DNA from: an uncultured Paraprevotella sp.
GTDB taxonomy: Bacteria > Bacteroidota > Bacteroidia > Bacteroidales > Bacteroidaceae
Direction of reading: 5' to 3'
DNA length: 26,466 nt
Assembly: GCA_900546665.1 (NCBI GenBank)
Contig: URDY01000034.1
Coordinates: 1-26,466, forward strand
In this document: positions 14,493 through 23,572 of the stretch, piece by piece
How positions within the stretch are numbered: the first letter of the stretch is position 1
Layout of the letters: the number at the start of each line of letters is the position of its first letter
The notes under the pieces: model-generated
Databases searched by the model: none
What the model saw: only the letters and a program-made list of their open reading frames with translations
What the model was told of the DNA's origin: nothing
Position numbers and translations under genes: made by a program

Positions 14493-16697
14493 TTATTTTT
14501 TCAACCATCTGTCGAGCCAGCGGAAGAACGTACGTTGCCACAGAACACCGTTCTGAGGTTTCAGAACCCAGTGGTTTTCGTCCGGGTAGAGCAGTAATTC
14601 TGCCGGAATGCCGCGCAGAATAGCAGCGTTGAACGCGGACTGTCCCTGTGAACTGAGGATGCGGTAGTCCTTTTCGCCATGAATGCAGAGAATAGGGGTG
14701 TCCCAGCGGTCGACATAAAGGTGCGGGCTGGTGGTATAAGGATTGCATGCCTGACCGTCATTGGACTGCATGCCGTTATCCAGGTTGGCCGTAATACCCA
14801 TGCGCCAGGGGGCAGCTCCCAGATCCCAGTTGGGGAACCACATCTCTTCCGTTTCGAGATATTGCTGTTGCGTATTGAAAATGCCATCATGGGCGATGAA
14901 GCATTTGAAACGTTTCTCATGATGTCCGGCAAGATAATAGACGCTGTAGCCTCCGAAGCTGGCACCGATACATCCCAGACGGTCCTTGTCCACATAAGGT
15001 TCCTTGCAGATATCATCGATGGCACTCAGATAATCTTTCATGCACTGGCCGCTGTAGTCGCCGCTGATGGCTTCAAGCCATTCCATACCGAATCCCGGCA
15101 AGCCACGGCGGTTGGGAGCAATGATGATATAATCGTTGGCTGCCATGATCTGCAGATTCCATCTGTAGCTCCAGAACTGGCTGACAGGGCTTTGCGGGCC
15201 ACCTTCGCAATAGAGAAGGGTAGGATATTTTTTCTGTGGATCGAAATGAGGCGGATAAACAACCCAGCAGAGTTCTTTCTTGCCGTCTGTAGTTTCAACC
15301 CAGCGTTCCTTGACTTCACCCATTTTCAGTTTGGACAGATAGTAACTGTTTTCCTGAGTGAGAGCCTGCACGTCTGCTGTGTCCTTTCCGTTGAGAGTCA
15401 GACTGTAGATGTCCGCCGGTGCGCTCAGGCTGTGGCGGGTTGCAATCAGGTTCTTGCCACATGTTGCTACACTTGTGTAGTCGTAATCCCCGCCGGTCAG
15501 TTGCTTGACTTTTCCTTTCAGATCAGTTGCATATACGCTGCTGCGGGCATGCCATACACCTACGAAATAAAGGTTGCGGCTGTTTTCATTCCAGCAGAAA
15601 CCATCCACGCCGGACTCGAAACTTTCGGTGACGTACTTCTTCTTGCCTGTCTTGATTTCATAGACGCAGAGCCGGTTCCGGTCACTCTCATAGCCATTGC
15701 GTGCCATGCTCAGCCAGGCCACATATTTTCCGTCCGGAGAGAACTGAGGCTGAGTGTCATAGCCTACGTTCATGTCGCCTTCCTGATGATTGACGGCCTG
15801 ATTCTCCATAGATCGGGTCGGATCGATTTCCGGTTCTTTATAGTCTGCCGGTTTGCACAGGTTGGTCGTTTTTCCGGTTTCAGTGTCGTAGCAGTAAATA
15901 TCACTGTCTGTACTCAGTGCATAAGCCAGACCTGTTTTCTTGCGACTGCTGTAGACAATTTTCTTGCTGTCCGGGCTCCAGCCGAACTGTTCGCTCCCGC
16001 CGAAAGGCAGCATCGGGCATTCATAAGGCTCACCTTCCAGGATATCCTTGCCGTTTCCGATGTGTCCGTCTTTGAATGTGGCGACAAACAGATGTGGTAT
16101 GGTTGTGACATAATGATCCCAGTGTTTGTAGTTGTAGTCTTTGATGACCATACCGGTAGCCTCAGGCAGGTCGTCGTATTTCTTTTCGATGGCGGTATAG
16201 TCGTCAACCTGGTGTACCAGAATAACCTGACTGTTGTCGGGCGAGAAGGCATAGCCTTCTACGTCCTTCTCCGAAGAACTGAGCTGGCGGCGTTCCTGTC
16301 CGTTGAGGTCCATTTCCCAGATCTGTTGCTTGCCTGAAGCATCAGACAGGAAGAAAATCCTACTGCCGTCTGCGCTGAACGAAGGATCAGATTCATTAAA
16401 AGCGGTGTTGGTCAGTTGCGTCTGTCCGGATCCGTCGCTTTTCATTTTGCAGATGACGGTGTGGCTCTTGTTTTGTTGTACGCTATAGTAGCTTACCGTA
16501 TATACAACAAGTCCGCCGTCCGGTGAGACACAATATGAACCGATGCGTCCCATTCCCCAAAGAATCTCCGGAGTCAGTCTGTCGCCTGTAATGACAGTCT
16601 GATTCTTTCCGATAATGGCCGGGGATTCCTGAGCTGCAGAGGTCAGACTCGTAGCGCCGACAGCGACTAGTGTAGAAATCATTTTGATCAGATTCAT
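14493..16697 (-). CDS. Secreted S9 family peptidase (prolyl oligopeptidase / DPP-like)
   Basis: This serine peptidase of about 734 residues is exported through an N-terminal signal peptide ending SAAQ. An N-terminal seven-bladed propeller of TolB/PD40-type repeats (motifs such as SPDGGLVVY, SPDNSQVIL, SPDSKKIVY, SPDGKYVAW) gates an alpha/beta-hydrolase domain. The catalytic triad is Ser580 in GASFGGY, Asp677 in HGEKDYRI and His709 in DENHW. Family members remove dipeptides or cut short peptides, here probably in the periplasm. The open frame begins at 16724, but that codon lies inside the terminator stem behind yidC. The ATG at 16697 gives a proper signal peptide (MNLIKMISTL) and is preferred. 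The MFS transporter gene follows 17 bp downstream. No separate promoter was seen. Confidence 0.9.
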   Translation of the reverse strand: MNLIKMISTLVAVGATSLTSAAQESPAIIGKNQTVITGDRLTPEILWGMGRIGSYCVSPDGGLVVYTVSYYSVQQNKSHTVICKMKSDGSGQTQLTNTAFNESDPSFSADGSRIFFLSDASGKQQIWEMDLNGQERRQLSSSEKDVEGYAFSPDNSQVILVHQVDDYTAIEKKYDDLPEATGMVIKDYNYKHWDHYVTTIPHLFVATFKDGHIGNGKDILEGEPYECPMLPFGGSEQFGWSPDSKKIVYSSRKKTGLAYALSTDSDIYCYDTETGKTTNLCKPADYKEPEIDPTRSMENQAVNHQEGDMNVGYDTQPQFSPDGKYVAWLSMARNGYESDRNRLCVYEIKTGKKKYVTESFESGVDGFCWNENSRNLYFVGVWHARSSVYATDLKGKVKQLTGGDYDYTSVATCGKNLIATRHSLSAPADIYSLTLNGKDTADVQALTQENSYYLSKLKMGEVKERWVETTDGKKELCWVVYPPHFDPQKKYPTLLYCEGGPQSPVSQFWSYRWNLQIMAANDYIIIAPNRRGLPGFGMEWLEAISGDYSGQCMKDYLSAIDDICKEPYVDKDRLGCIGASFGGYSVYYLAGHHEKRFKCFIAHDGIFNTQQQYLETEEMWFPNWDLGAAPWRMGITANLDNGMQSNDGQACNPYTTSPHLYVDRWDTPILCIHGEKDYRILSSQGQSAFNAAILRGIPAELLLYPDENHWVLKPQNGVLWQRTFFRWLDRWLKK

Positions 16698-16703
16698 GTA
16701 GTT

Positions 16704-16755
16704 GGTGTATAAAAAATAAGTCATTCCGAAGTCCTTGCAGAACTTCGGAATGACT
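16704..16755 (-). terminator. Terminator hairpin between yidC and the S9 peptidase
   Basis: A perfect 14-bp stem (16755-16742 with 16732-16719, 9-nt loop, sequence AGTCATTCCGAAGT on the minus strand) is followed on the minus strand by TATTTTTTATAC. It begins 14 nt after the yidC stop and ends about 7 nt before the preferred start of the peptidase gene. It would end the pyrG-yidC transcript, or attenuate it if the peptidase gene is expressed by read-through. Confidence 0.85.
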
Positions 16756-16769
16756 GGATTAAGGATAAG

Positions 16770-18662
16770 TTATTTGTTTTTCTGTGATTGCTGGCGTCTC
16801 TTCTGTTCTTCCAGAATGGCTTGCTGCTGTTTCTGCAATGCTTCCAGGCGGGCAGCCATTCCTGACATCTTCTTGTTAGGGTTGGCTTTGTTGGCCTGGT
16901 AGTTTGCTTCCAGTCTGGCCAGCAGTTTCTTGTCATCGGTTGTCTTGCGCAGGAACCACATGATAAGGATACTGATCAGTCCGGAAAGGAAATAATAGTA
17001 GTTCAGTCCGGATGAATAGTTATTGAACATAAAGAAGAAAGCCACAGGCATGATGTACATCATGTATTGCATCATTTTCATTTGCTGTGCCTGTTCGCCA
17101 GTCATGGAATTCTGTTGCTGGCGCATGCTGATCCATGTATTGATAATGTTGGTGATGCAGAACAGCAGACAGAAAATACTGATGTGGTCGCCTATCAGCC
17201 AAAGCGACTTGTCCCAGCGGATAATGTCATCGTAAGCTGAAAGGTCGCTGGCCCACAGGAAACTCTCTCCACGCAGTTCGATGGCGTTAGGCACAAAGTT
17301 GAACAGGGCAATCCAGATAGGCATCTGGATAAGCATCGGCAGGCAGCCGCCCATCGGGCTTACGCCATACTGGCTGTAGAGCTGCATGATTTCCTGCTGT
17401 TTCTTCATGGCGTCTTCCTGCTTTGGGTATTTGGCGCTGATCTCGTCTATTTTGGGTTTCAGTACCCTCATCTTGGCAGATGAGAGATATGACTTGCGCG
17501 TCGTAGGATAGACCAGCAGCTTGACCAGAATAGTCAGCAGGAGCAGGACGATACCCATGGACAGGCCCATGCTGCTGAGCCAGTCGAAGATGTAGATGAT
17601 GAAGAAACGGTTGATCCATTTGAACAACGGCCATCCCAGATAGACGAGTTCCTCCAGTTCGAGATCCTTGTCGCTGGCGCTCAGGTCATTGGTGTTCTGA
17701 AGCAGATGGTAGTTATTGGGTGCAAAAAGCAATTGCAACCTGGTCGGTTCCTGACCTTTCGGATCAAAGAACGTTTTCATCTCTGCATCATACTGCTTGA
17801 GGTAACCGCTTTGCTGTGAGAGCGGTTTGCTGCTCAGGCTGGCATCGGTGAAATCCTGATGCGCAATCATGACGCAGCTGAAGAACTGATTCTTGAATGC
17901 CACCCAGTCGAGAGGTTCCTTGATATTTTCGGATTCCTCACTGGTTTCACTCAGATAGTCAGTACCTTCATCTTTAATCTTGTAGGTCAGAGATGAATAA
18001 CGGCTTTCGAAGTCGTAACCTTTCTCCTGCTGTCTGGCCATTTCGCTCCATTCCACGTCAAGAGTCTTGAGTGAAGGGGCAAAAATATTGGCCATACCGG
18101 AAGCCTGAATAGTCAGGTCCACCATGTAAGACTCAGGGCGGAGAGCATATTTGAAATCCAGACACCCGCCCTCGGCGGTCTGTAAGCGCATACATACGGA
18201 TGTGTCTGTCACGTCAACGGGAGTAAAGAAGAAATCTTCGGAGTCGATGTTCTCGTTTTTGCCCGCCAGCATGAATTTCATCCTGGCATCAGTCTGGTCA
18301 AAGAGAGTGACCGGTCCGCCCTGCTGGTTCTTGTATTCTTTCAGTTCCGCCTTGGTTACTGTTCCTCCGTGTGAATTAAAGGTAAGACGTACCACCTTGT
18401 TTTCCAGCACGACCTCCTGGTTAGTACCCTGACGGTGTGCATGGAAAAGTGAAGTCGTATCAAGTGCAGCCTGTGCTTTCTTGAGAATCTCGGCGTCTTC
18501 CTGTGCTTTGGCCGCAGCTTCCGCTTTTTGTCTTTCTACGTTTGCAATAGAATCCTGTTTAAGCTGTGCCTGTATTTCGGCCTCGTCCGGCCGGCTGAAA
18601 TAGCTGAATCCGATCAGCACGGCTGCAATCAGAATAAATCCTGTAAGCGTATTTTTATCCAT
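16770..18662 (-). CDS. yidC: Membrane protein insertase YidC
   Basis: This 630-residue inner-membrane insertase helps membrane proteins fold and insert, alone or with SecYEG. An N-terminal anchor (MDKNTLTGFILIAAVLIGFSYF) is followed by a large periplasmic beta-domain (about 60-345), as in Gram-negative YidC. The conserved Oxa1 core follows, with its hydrophobic segments, the PTTRKSYLSSAKM region and MGGCLPMLIQMPIWIALF. The C-terminus is a basic, glutamine-rich tail of about 40 residues (LEALQKQQQAILEEQKRRQQ) likely to contact the ribosome. Its ATG at 18662 overlaps the end of pyrG by 8 nt, so translation of the two is probably coupled. A terminator hairpin follows 14 nt after the stop. Confidence 0.97.
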   Translation of the reverse strand: MDKNTLTGFILIAAVLIGFSYFSRPDEAEIQAQLKQDSIANVERQKAEAAAKAQEDAEILKKAQAALDTTSLFHAHRQGTNQEVVLENKVVRLTFNSHGGTVTKAELKEYKNQQGGPVTLFDQTDARMKFMLAGKNENIDSEDFFFTPVDVTDTSVCMRLQTAEGGCLDFKYALRPESYMVDLTIQASGMANIFAPSLKTLDVEWSEMARQQEKGYDFESRYSSLTYKIKDEGTDYLSETSEESENIKEPLDWVAFKNQFFSCVMIAHQDFTDASLSSKPLSQQSGYLKQYDAEMKTFFDPKGQEPTRLQLLFAPNNYHLLQNTNDLSASDKDLELEELVYLGWPLFKWINRFFIIYIFDWLSSMGLSMGIVLLLLTILVKLLVYPTTRKSYLSSAKMRVLKPKIDEISAKYPKQEDAMKKQQEIMQLYSQYGVSPMGGCLPMLIQMPIWIALFNFVPNAIELRGESFLWASDLSAYDDIIRWDKSLWLIGDHISIFCLLFCITNIINTWISMRQQQNSMTGEQAQQMKMMQYMMYIMPVAFFFMFNNYSSGLNYYYFLSGLISILIMWFLRKTTDDKKLLARLEANYQANKANPNKKMSGMAARLEALQKQQQAILEEQKRRQQSQKNK

Positions 18663-20298
18663 TTTCTTGTTCGTTTAATGCTTGGTCTTCAATATTGGGC
18701 TTGTTGGCGATGGCAGCCTTGACAAATGACAGGAACAATGGATGTGGCTTTAATACGGTACTGCTGTATTCCGGATGGAACTGCGTGCCGATATACCACT
18801 TCAATGAAGGAATTTCCACTATTTCCACGAGATTGCTGTCGGGATTTGTTCCTACACACTGCATGCCTGCCTTTTCGAATTCTTCCGTGAAATGACTGTT
18901 GAATTCGTAACGGTGGCGGTGTCGCTCTAAAATGATCCTGTTCTGATAAGCCTCATACGTCTTGCTGTCTTCGCGGAGTTCGCATTCGTATGCGCCCAGT
19001 CGCATCGTACCGCCCATCTGTGTGATGTTTTTCTGTTCCTCCATGATGTCGATCACGTTGTGAGGTGTCTTTTCGTCCATTTCGCGGCTGTTGGCATCGG
19101 CATATCCCAATACGTTGCGGGCAAATTCCACTACCATCATCTGCATGCCCAGACAGATACCGAATGTCGGAATGTCATGTGTGCGGGTATATTCCGCAGC
19201 AAGGATCTTGCCTTCGATACCGCGTTGGCCGAATCCCGGACAGATGACCACGCCTGCCATGCCCTGGAGCTGTGCGGCGATATTCTCTCTTGTGAGCTTT
19301 TCGCTGTTGATAAAGTGAGTCTTGACTTTATGGTCGTTGTATGTTCCGGCATGAGCCAGCGATTCGAGGATACTCTTGTAGGCATCCTGAAGGTCATATT
19401 TGCCGACCAGGGCGATGTGAACCACTTCTGTAGCCTTGTTGCGTCTTTCAAGGAACGACCGCCATGGGCCGAGTTGCGGTGTTTCGCCTACCGGCATATT
19501 CATCTTGCGGAGGATAATGGCATCAAGGCCTTGTGCCTGCATGCTGACCGGTACTTCATAGATGGAAGGCATATCCAGGCTCTGTATGACGGCGTCCTCG
19601 TCTACATTACAGAAGTGGGCCACTTTTTTCTTCAGTCCGGCATTCAGTTCGTGTTCCGTACGCAAGACGAGGATGTCCGGCTGGATGCCCAGGCTTTGAA
19701 GCTGTTTGACAGAAGTCTGTGTCGGCTTGGTCTTCAGTTCCTTGGCTGCTGCCAGATAGGGCACATAAGTCAGATGGAGGTTGATGGCATCCTTGCCGAG
19801 TTCCCAACGCAGCTGGCGGATGGCTTCCAGGAAAGGCAATGATTCGATGTCTCCTACCGTACCGCCGATTTCCGTAATGACGAAATCAAACTTGTATTTC
19901 TTGCCCATCAGTTTGATGTTGCGCTTGATTTCGTCCGTGATATGAGGAACAACCTGAATGGTCTTGCCGAGGTAGTCACCACGGCGCTCTTTTTCGATCA
20001 CGCTCTGGTAGATGCGGCCCGTCGTGATGTTGTTGGCACGGGTGGTCTGGATGCCTGTAAACCGCTCGTAATGACCGAGGTCGAGGTCAGTTTCCTGTCC
20101 GTCCACTGTAACATAACATTCTCCGTGCTCGTAGGGGTTGAGCGTACCCGGATCGATGTTGATGTAAGGATCAAATTTTTGGATAGTAATATTATATCCT
20201 CTGGCCTGTAACAACTTGCCTATTGAAGACGATATAATGCCTTTACCTAATGATGAGGCGACTCCGCCTGTTACGAAGATATACTTAGTTTCTCCCAC
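18655..20298 (-). CDS. pyrG: CTP synthase
   Basis: This 547-residue enzyme makes CTP from UTP with ATP and glutamine, the last step of pyrimidine nucleotide synthesis. The N-terminal synthetase domain opens with KYIFVTGGVASSLGKGI, which holds the ATP-binding loop, and includes the conserved DPYINIDPGTLNPYEHGE. The C-terminal class I glutamine amidotransferase domain has nucleophile Cys382 in GICLGMQMM and His508/Glu510 in FHPEYSS. Length is normal for the family. The start is GTG (20298-20296). No in-frame ATG lies nearby and the protein aligns from this point. The gene is followed by yidC with an 8-nt overlap, and a minus-strand -7 box lies about 42 nt upstream. Confidence 0.97.
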   Translation of the reverse strand: MGETKYIFVTGGVASSLGKGIISSSIGKLLQARGYNITIQKFDPYINIDPGTLNPYEHGECYVTVDGQETDLDLGHYERFTGIQTTRANNITTGRIYQSVIEKERRGDYLGKTIQVVPHITDEIKRNIKLMGKKYKFDFVITEIGGTVGDIESLPFLEAIRQLRWELGKDAINLHLTYVPYLAAAKELKTKPTQTSVKQLQSLGIQPDILVLRTEHELNAGLKKKVAHFCNVDEDAVIQSLDMPSIYEVPVSMQAQGLDAIILRKMNMPVGETPQLGPWRSFLERRNKATEVVHIALVGKYDLQDAYKSILESLAHAGTYNDHKVKTHFINSEKLTRENIAAQLQGMAGVVICPGFGQRGIEGKILAAEYTRTHDIPTFGICLGMQMMVVEFARNVLGYADANSREMDEKTPHNVIDIMEEQKNITQMGGTMRLGAYECELREDSKTYEAYQNRIILERHRHRYEFNSHFTEEFEKAGMQCVGTNPDSNLVEIVEIPSLKWYIGTQFHPEYSSTVLKPHPLFLSFVKAAIANKPNIEDQALNEQENG

Positions 20299-20339
20299 GA
20301 TGTTGTAATTTTTTTGGATTAAACCTTAATTTCAATCGG

Positions 20340-20347
20340 CAAATTTA
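20340..20347 (-). promoter_or_regulatory. Promoter -7 box of the pyrG-yidC operon
   Basis: On the minus strand TAAATTTG matches TAnnTTTG and lies about 42 nt upstream of the GTG start of pyrG. No clear -33 box is seen at the usual distance. It is divergent from the promoter of the DUF3078 gene about 45 bp away. Confidence 0.5.
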
Positions 20348-20391
20348 CAAAAAAACTTTGAGTTGGTGAGGCTTTTCCCCTAAAAATGATA

Positions 20392-20399
20392 TATCTTTG
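20392..20399 (+). promoter_or_regulatory. Promoter -7 box of the DUF3078 gene; decides its start
   Basis: TATCTTTG matches TAnnTTTG. It overlaps the first codons of the longest frame (ATG at 20386), so transcription would begin downstream of that ATG. The next in-frame ATG at 20419 therefore must be the start, leaving a leader of only about 12-15 nt. Confidence 0.55.
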
Positions 20400-20418
20400 T
20401 GACTTCAAGGCGAAAGAT

Positions 20419-21762
20419 ATGGCGATCAGAATCTTTTCTATAGTAATATTGTTGTTCGGAATACAGGCGTCTGGCCTTGTCCGGGCCGCTACCGGGTGCA
20501 GGACAGACACGGTGGCGATGCGGGCTATCGTGAACCGTTATGCCTGTATGTTGGGTGGGTTGCACAGAAAAGTGAAGGTGGCAGATGATGATACGACAGC
20601 CTTTCATCTCAATCCTTATTATTATCGTCTTTTTGTCCGTCCGGCTCTTTATCGCTCACCATTGCGTCAGACTTTTGGCGTCAGCTGGGAGCCAGCCTTG
20701 CCCGGCAGGCAGCAGGATACTTTGCCTCTTCTGAATGATAAGGACAGTGTCAAGGCCGGACTTGAAGAGCAAAATCGCCTGTTGATGCGGATGTATATCA
20801 ATTCTCCCGCATTGATACAGACTACGGAGCAGAATCTGAAAGAAGCCGGCGAACTGAAAAATGAAGTGATGCCTGAAGTACCACACGAAGTGGTTTTGGC
20901 TGAAAAAGAACGCGATATTGATCTGGCGCCCGATTTGGGTGACTTGCAGATAAAGGTGCGGCGTCCGAATTTCTGGTCATGGCAGGGCGATTATTCCCTG
21001 CAGTTTACGCAGTCATATTTCTCGGAGAACTGGTATCAGGGAGGAGAAAACAACTATACCATGCTTGCACTCGTGACGATGAATGCCAAGTATGACAATA
21101 AGGATAAGGTACAATGGGAAAACAAGCTGGAAATGCGTCTGGGTTTTCAAACCTCCAAAAGTGACGAGATCCACAAGTTCAAGACCAATGATGACCTTTT
21201 GCGTTTTACGACGAAAATAGGATACAAGGCAGCCAAGCGATGGTATTACACCCTGCAGGTTCAGGCTTATACGCAATTCTATCCCAGCTATAAAGCCAAT
21301 AGTGAAGAAGTGTCGTCCGATTTCATGTCGCCGTATAATATGTCGGTCTCTCTCGGTATGGACTACAAGTTGGAATTGAAGCGTTTCAGAGGCTCTGCCG
21401 TGCTGACTCCCGTGTCTTATAACTTCAGATATGTGGGCCGAAAGGCCTTGTATACCAATTTCGGTTTGAAGGAAAACCGGAATACCTATAATTATTTCGG
21501 TCCGAGTATTACAGTCAACTATCAGTGGGATATTTACAAGAATATCCGTTGGGATGCCCGTGCCTATTGGTTCAGTAATCTGGAAATGACCACGATCGAA
21601 TGGGAAAATACGTTTACTTTTACGTTGACCAAGTATCTTACAACCAAATTGTTCGTCTATCCGCGTATAGACGACAGCTCTCCCAATTACAGAAGCGAGG
21701 ACGAGGGGTCTTATTTCATGTTCAAGGAATGGTTCAGTCTGGGACTGAACTATTCGTTCTAG
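20419..21762 (+). CDS. DUF3078 outer-membrane beta-barrel protein
   Basis: The protein has 447 residues from the ATG at 20419. This start opens directly with a signal peptide ([24 protein letters not shown]), while the longer frame from 20386 would overlap the promoter. The first half (about 25-190) is not recognised. The second half, from [21 protein letters not shown] onward, fits DUF3078: alternating aromatic beta-strands such as [13 protein letters not shown] and [13 protein letters not shown], ending in a C-terminal phenylalanine (GLNYSF) as in outer-membrane barrels. The family is widespread in Bacteroidetes and its function is unknown. The gene diverges from pyrG and converges on yihA, with the two stop codons sharing CTAG. 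Confidence 0.82.
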   Translation: MAIRIFSIVILLFGIQASGLVRAATGCRTDTVAMRAIVNRYACMLGGLHRKVKVADDDTTAFHLNPYYYRLFVRPALYRSPLRQTFGVSWEPALPGRQQDTLPLLNDKDSVKAGLEEQNRLLMRMYINSPALIQTTEQNLKEAGELKNEVMPEVPHEVVLAEKERDIDLAPDLGDLQIKVRRPNFWSWQGDYSLQFTQSYFSENWYQGGENNYTMLALVTMNAKYDNKDKVQWENKLEMRLGFQTSKSDEIHKFKTNDDLLRFTTKIGYKAAKRWYYTLQVQAYTQFYPSYKANSEEVSSDFMSPYNMSVSLGMDYKLELKRFRGSAVLTPVSYNFRYVGRKALYTNFGLKENRNTYNYFGPSITVNYQWDIYKNIRWDARAYWFSNLEMTTIEWENTFTFTLTKYLTTKLFVYPRIDDSSPNYRSEDEGSYFMFKEWFSLGLNYSF

Positions 21763-22364
21763 CTGTTCCTTAAAGAAAGGTTGATCTGTTCAATGTAATT
21801 CAGGATTTCCTCCCGGCCTAATCCGGTTTCGGAAGAAGTGATGAAGTAGGGAGGGAGTTCTTCCCATTGTTCCTTCAGTTTTCTCAGATATGATGAGATG
21901 TTGGCCTGCAGTTTCGTCTTGTTGAGTTTGTCTCCTTTCGTGAAGACGATGCTGAAGGGAATACCGTTTTCTCCCAGGAAGTCCAGAAACGCAAGGTCTA
22001 TTTTCTGAGGTTCCAGTCTGGAATCAATCAACAGGAAGAGGTTGGTCATCTGTTCGCGATGAAGGATATATGATTTGATCATGCGAGCCAGTTTCTCCAT
22101 TTCTGTTTTTCCGCGCTGGGCATAGCCATATCCCGGTAGGTCTACCAGATACCATTCCTTGTTGATCAGAAAATGGTTGATAAGCAGAGTTTTTCCCGGT
22201 GTGGCAGAAGTTTTGGCCAGTTTGCCATGGCGGGTCAGCATGTTGATAAGGCTGGATTTGCCGACATTGGACCGTCCGATAAAAGCGTATTCGGGGCGGT
22301 TGTCTGAAGGGCACAAGTCTAGTTTGGAATTACTGATAATGAATTCTGCTGTTTTGATTTCCAT
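21759..22364 (-). CDS. yihA: Ribosome biogenesis GTP-binding protein YihA/EngB (YsxC)
   Basis: This 201-residue GTPase of the TRAFAC class is needed for late assembly of the large ribosomal subunit. The G1 loop is GRSNVGKSS (residues 30-38), the switch region includes SATPGKT, G3 is DLPGYGYA and G4 is TKGDK, all intact. The open frame extends upstream to 22394, but that region contains the gene's own -7 box (22392-22399). The ATG at 22364 gives the normal start [11 protein letters not shown]. The stop codon overlaps the stop of the convergent DUF3078 gene within CTAG. It is divergent from recR. Confidence 0.95.
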   Translation of the reverse strand: MEIKTAEFIISNSKLDLCPSDNRPEYAFIGRSNVGKSSLINMLTRHGKLAKTSATPGKTLLINHFLINKEWYLVDLPGYGYAQRGKTEMEKLARMIKSYILHREQMTNLFLLIDSRLEPQKIDLAFLDFLGENGIPFSIVFTKGDKLNKTKLQANISSYLRKLKEQWEELPPYFITSSETGLGREEILNYIEQINLSLRNS

Positions 22365-22391
22365 GATTGAATAATATGTTATTTTTGCAGG

Positions 22392-22399
22392 CAAATATA
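22392..22399 (-). promoter_or_regulatory. Promoter -7 box of yihA
   Basis: On the minus strand TATATTTG matches TAnnTTTG, 27 nt before the ATG at 22364. The longer open frame (start 22394) would overlap it, which supports the shorter start. No TTTG was found at the -33 distance. Confidence 0.55.
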
Positions 22400-22421
22400 C
22401 ATTATTTATCTGACTTTTGGT

Positions 22422-22429
22422 TATCTTTG
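22422..22429 (+). promoter_or_regulatory. Promoter -7 box of the recR cluster
   Basis: TATCTTTG matches TAnnTTTG and lies 40 nt before the ATG of recR. The -33 element is not evident. It is divergent from the yihA promoter, with about 22 bp between the two -7 boxes. Confidence 0.55.
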
Positions 22430-22469
22430 CATGAATTTAGTGCTTTATTAGTACTTTAATTGAGATAGA

Positions 22470-23087
22470 ATGAATCAACAATATCCCTCGGCTTTGTTGG
22501 AGAAGGCCGTGAATGAGTTTGCCAAACTGCCCGGTATAGGGTCCAAGACGGCGATGCGGCTGGTGCTGCATCTTTTGCGTCAGGACACGGGTGCGGTGGA
22601 CAGTTTTGGCAGTGCGATAGTGCGTCTGAAACACGAAGTGAAATACTGCAAGGTATGCCACAATATATCGGATACGGAAATTTGTGAGCTTTGTGAGAAT
22701 CCGCAGCGCGACCATGCTACAGTCTGTGTGGTGGAGAATATCCAGGATGTGATGGCTATAGAGAACACAAGCCAGTATAGAGGCGTATATCATGTGTTGG
22801 GCGGAGTCATTTCACCGATGGACGGTGTCGGACCGGCCGACTTGCAGATAGAATCATTGGTGAACCGGGTGAAGGAAGGCGGGATATCGGAAATTGTCCT
22901 GGCTTTGAGCCCGACCATGGAAGGGGATACGACAAGCTTTTATATTTTCAGAAAGTTGGCTGATTCGGACGTGAAAATCAGCATTATCGCACGAGGTATA
23001 GCCCAGAACGACGAGTTGCAGTATACAGATGAAGTGACATTGGGACGGTCGATTGTGAACCGTGTGCCGTTTAATGGAAAATTATAA
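22470..23087 (+). CDS. recR: Recombination mediator protein RecR
   Basis: This 205-residue protein acts with RecF/RecO to load RecA at gaps in single-stranded DNA. An N-terminal helix-hairpin-helix ([12 protein letters not shown]) is followed by a four-cysteine zinc finger with Cys60, Cys63, Cys72 and Cys75 ([16 protein letters not shown]). The Toprim domain then includes [14 protein letters not shown] and [16 protein letters not shown], and the C-terminal region ends [24 protein letters not shown]. Length and motif order are normal for the family. It is the first gene of a tightly packed plus-strand cluster. The next gene starts within or immediately after its end. Confidence 0.97.
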   Translation: MNQQYPSALLEKAVNEFAKLPGIGSKTAMRLVLHLLRQDTGAVDSFGSAIVRLKHEVKYCKVCHNISDTEICELCENPQRDHATVCVVENIQDVMAIENTSQYRGVYHVLGGVISPMDGVGPADLQIESLVNRVKEGGISEIVLALSPTMEGDTTSFYIFRKLADSDVKISIIARGIAQNDELQYTDEVTLGRSIVNRVPFNGKL

Positions 23088-23556
23088 TATCGAGATGACG
23101 GAAAATCAGACAGACAGAATAGTAAAGACTTTGAAGATGGAATATGCCGTATGCCTGGCTCTCTTGTTGGCTGTAGTGGCCCTATATGAACTGGGCGGGA
23201 TAGAGATGGGTGGACTTCTTGAAAATGAACGTCTGGCTTTCTGGATGGAAAATATCGGCATTATTCTCATGATTGCCCTTTTGCCTTATGCATTGAAGAA
23301 GTTCAGTGCTGTGGTGAGTAAGATAAATAAGGAGATGCCGTGTGAAAAGCGGTTGGATATCTATTTGCGGATGAGCCGGCTCCGGTTGGGAATCTTGTGG
23401 CTGGTGTGCTGTTACAATATCGTGTTGTATTATGAGACACTTAACAGTATCGGCGCATTTTGTGCTTTGGCGGCTTTCTTGTCCATGTTCTTTTGTGTTC
23501 CTGGAAAACGCAAAGTGGGTGATGAGTTGCACATGAATGCCGATGAGGTGGCCTGA
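23074..23556 (+). CDS. Small integral membrane protein of unknown function
   Basis: The product has about 160 residues and four predicted membrane helices, roughly [54 protein letters not shown] and [17 protein letters not shown], with a charged loop between helices 2 and 3. I do not recognise a family. The start is uncertain. ATG at 23074 overlaps the recR stop by 14 nt, ATG at 23095 lies 7 nt after it, and the longest frame begins at 23062. The overlap points to cotranscription and possibly coupled translation with recR. The radical SAM gene begins 16 nt after its stop. Confidence 0.75.
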   Translation: MENYNIEMTENQTDRIVKTLKMEYAVCLALLLAVVALYELGGIEMGGLLENERLAFWMENIGIILMIALLPYALKKFSAVVSKINKEMPCEKRLDIYLRMSRLRLGILWLVCCYNIVLYYETLNSIGAFCALAAFLSMFFCVPGKRKVGDELHMNADEVA

Positions 23557-23572
23557 CAGATAAAATAACACT

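Noticed and set aside
14679..16337. Plus-strand open frame of 552 codons
   Set aside because: It lies wholly antisense to the S9 peptidase, whose catalytic motifs and propeller repeats are clear. The antisense product has no recognisable domain and no promoter or start context.
19060..19842. Plus-strand open frame of 260 codons inside pyrG
   Set aside because: It is antisense to a fully conserved CTP synthase and has no family resemblance.
20296..20314. ACAACAT on the minus strand before pyrG as a further HTCS half-site
   Set aside because: Only one copy is present, without the 21-bp partner, and it lies in the leader immediately before the start codon rather than upstream of the promoter.
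21732..21750. Hairpin GTTCAGT-N5-ACTGAAC at the end of the DUF3078 gene as a terminator
   Set aside because: It lies in coding sequence ([10 protein letters not shown]) and is not followed by a T-tract on either strand, so it is probably chance.
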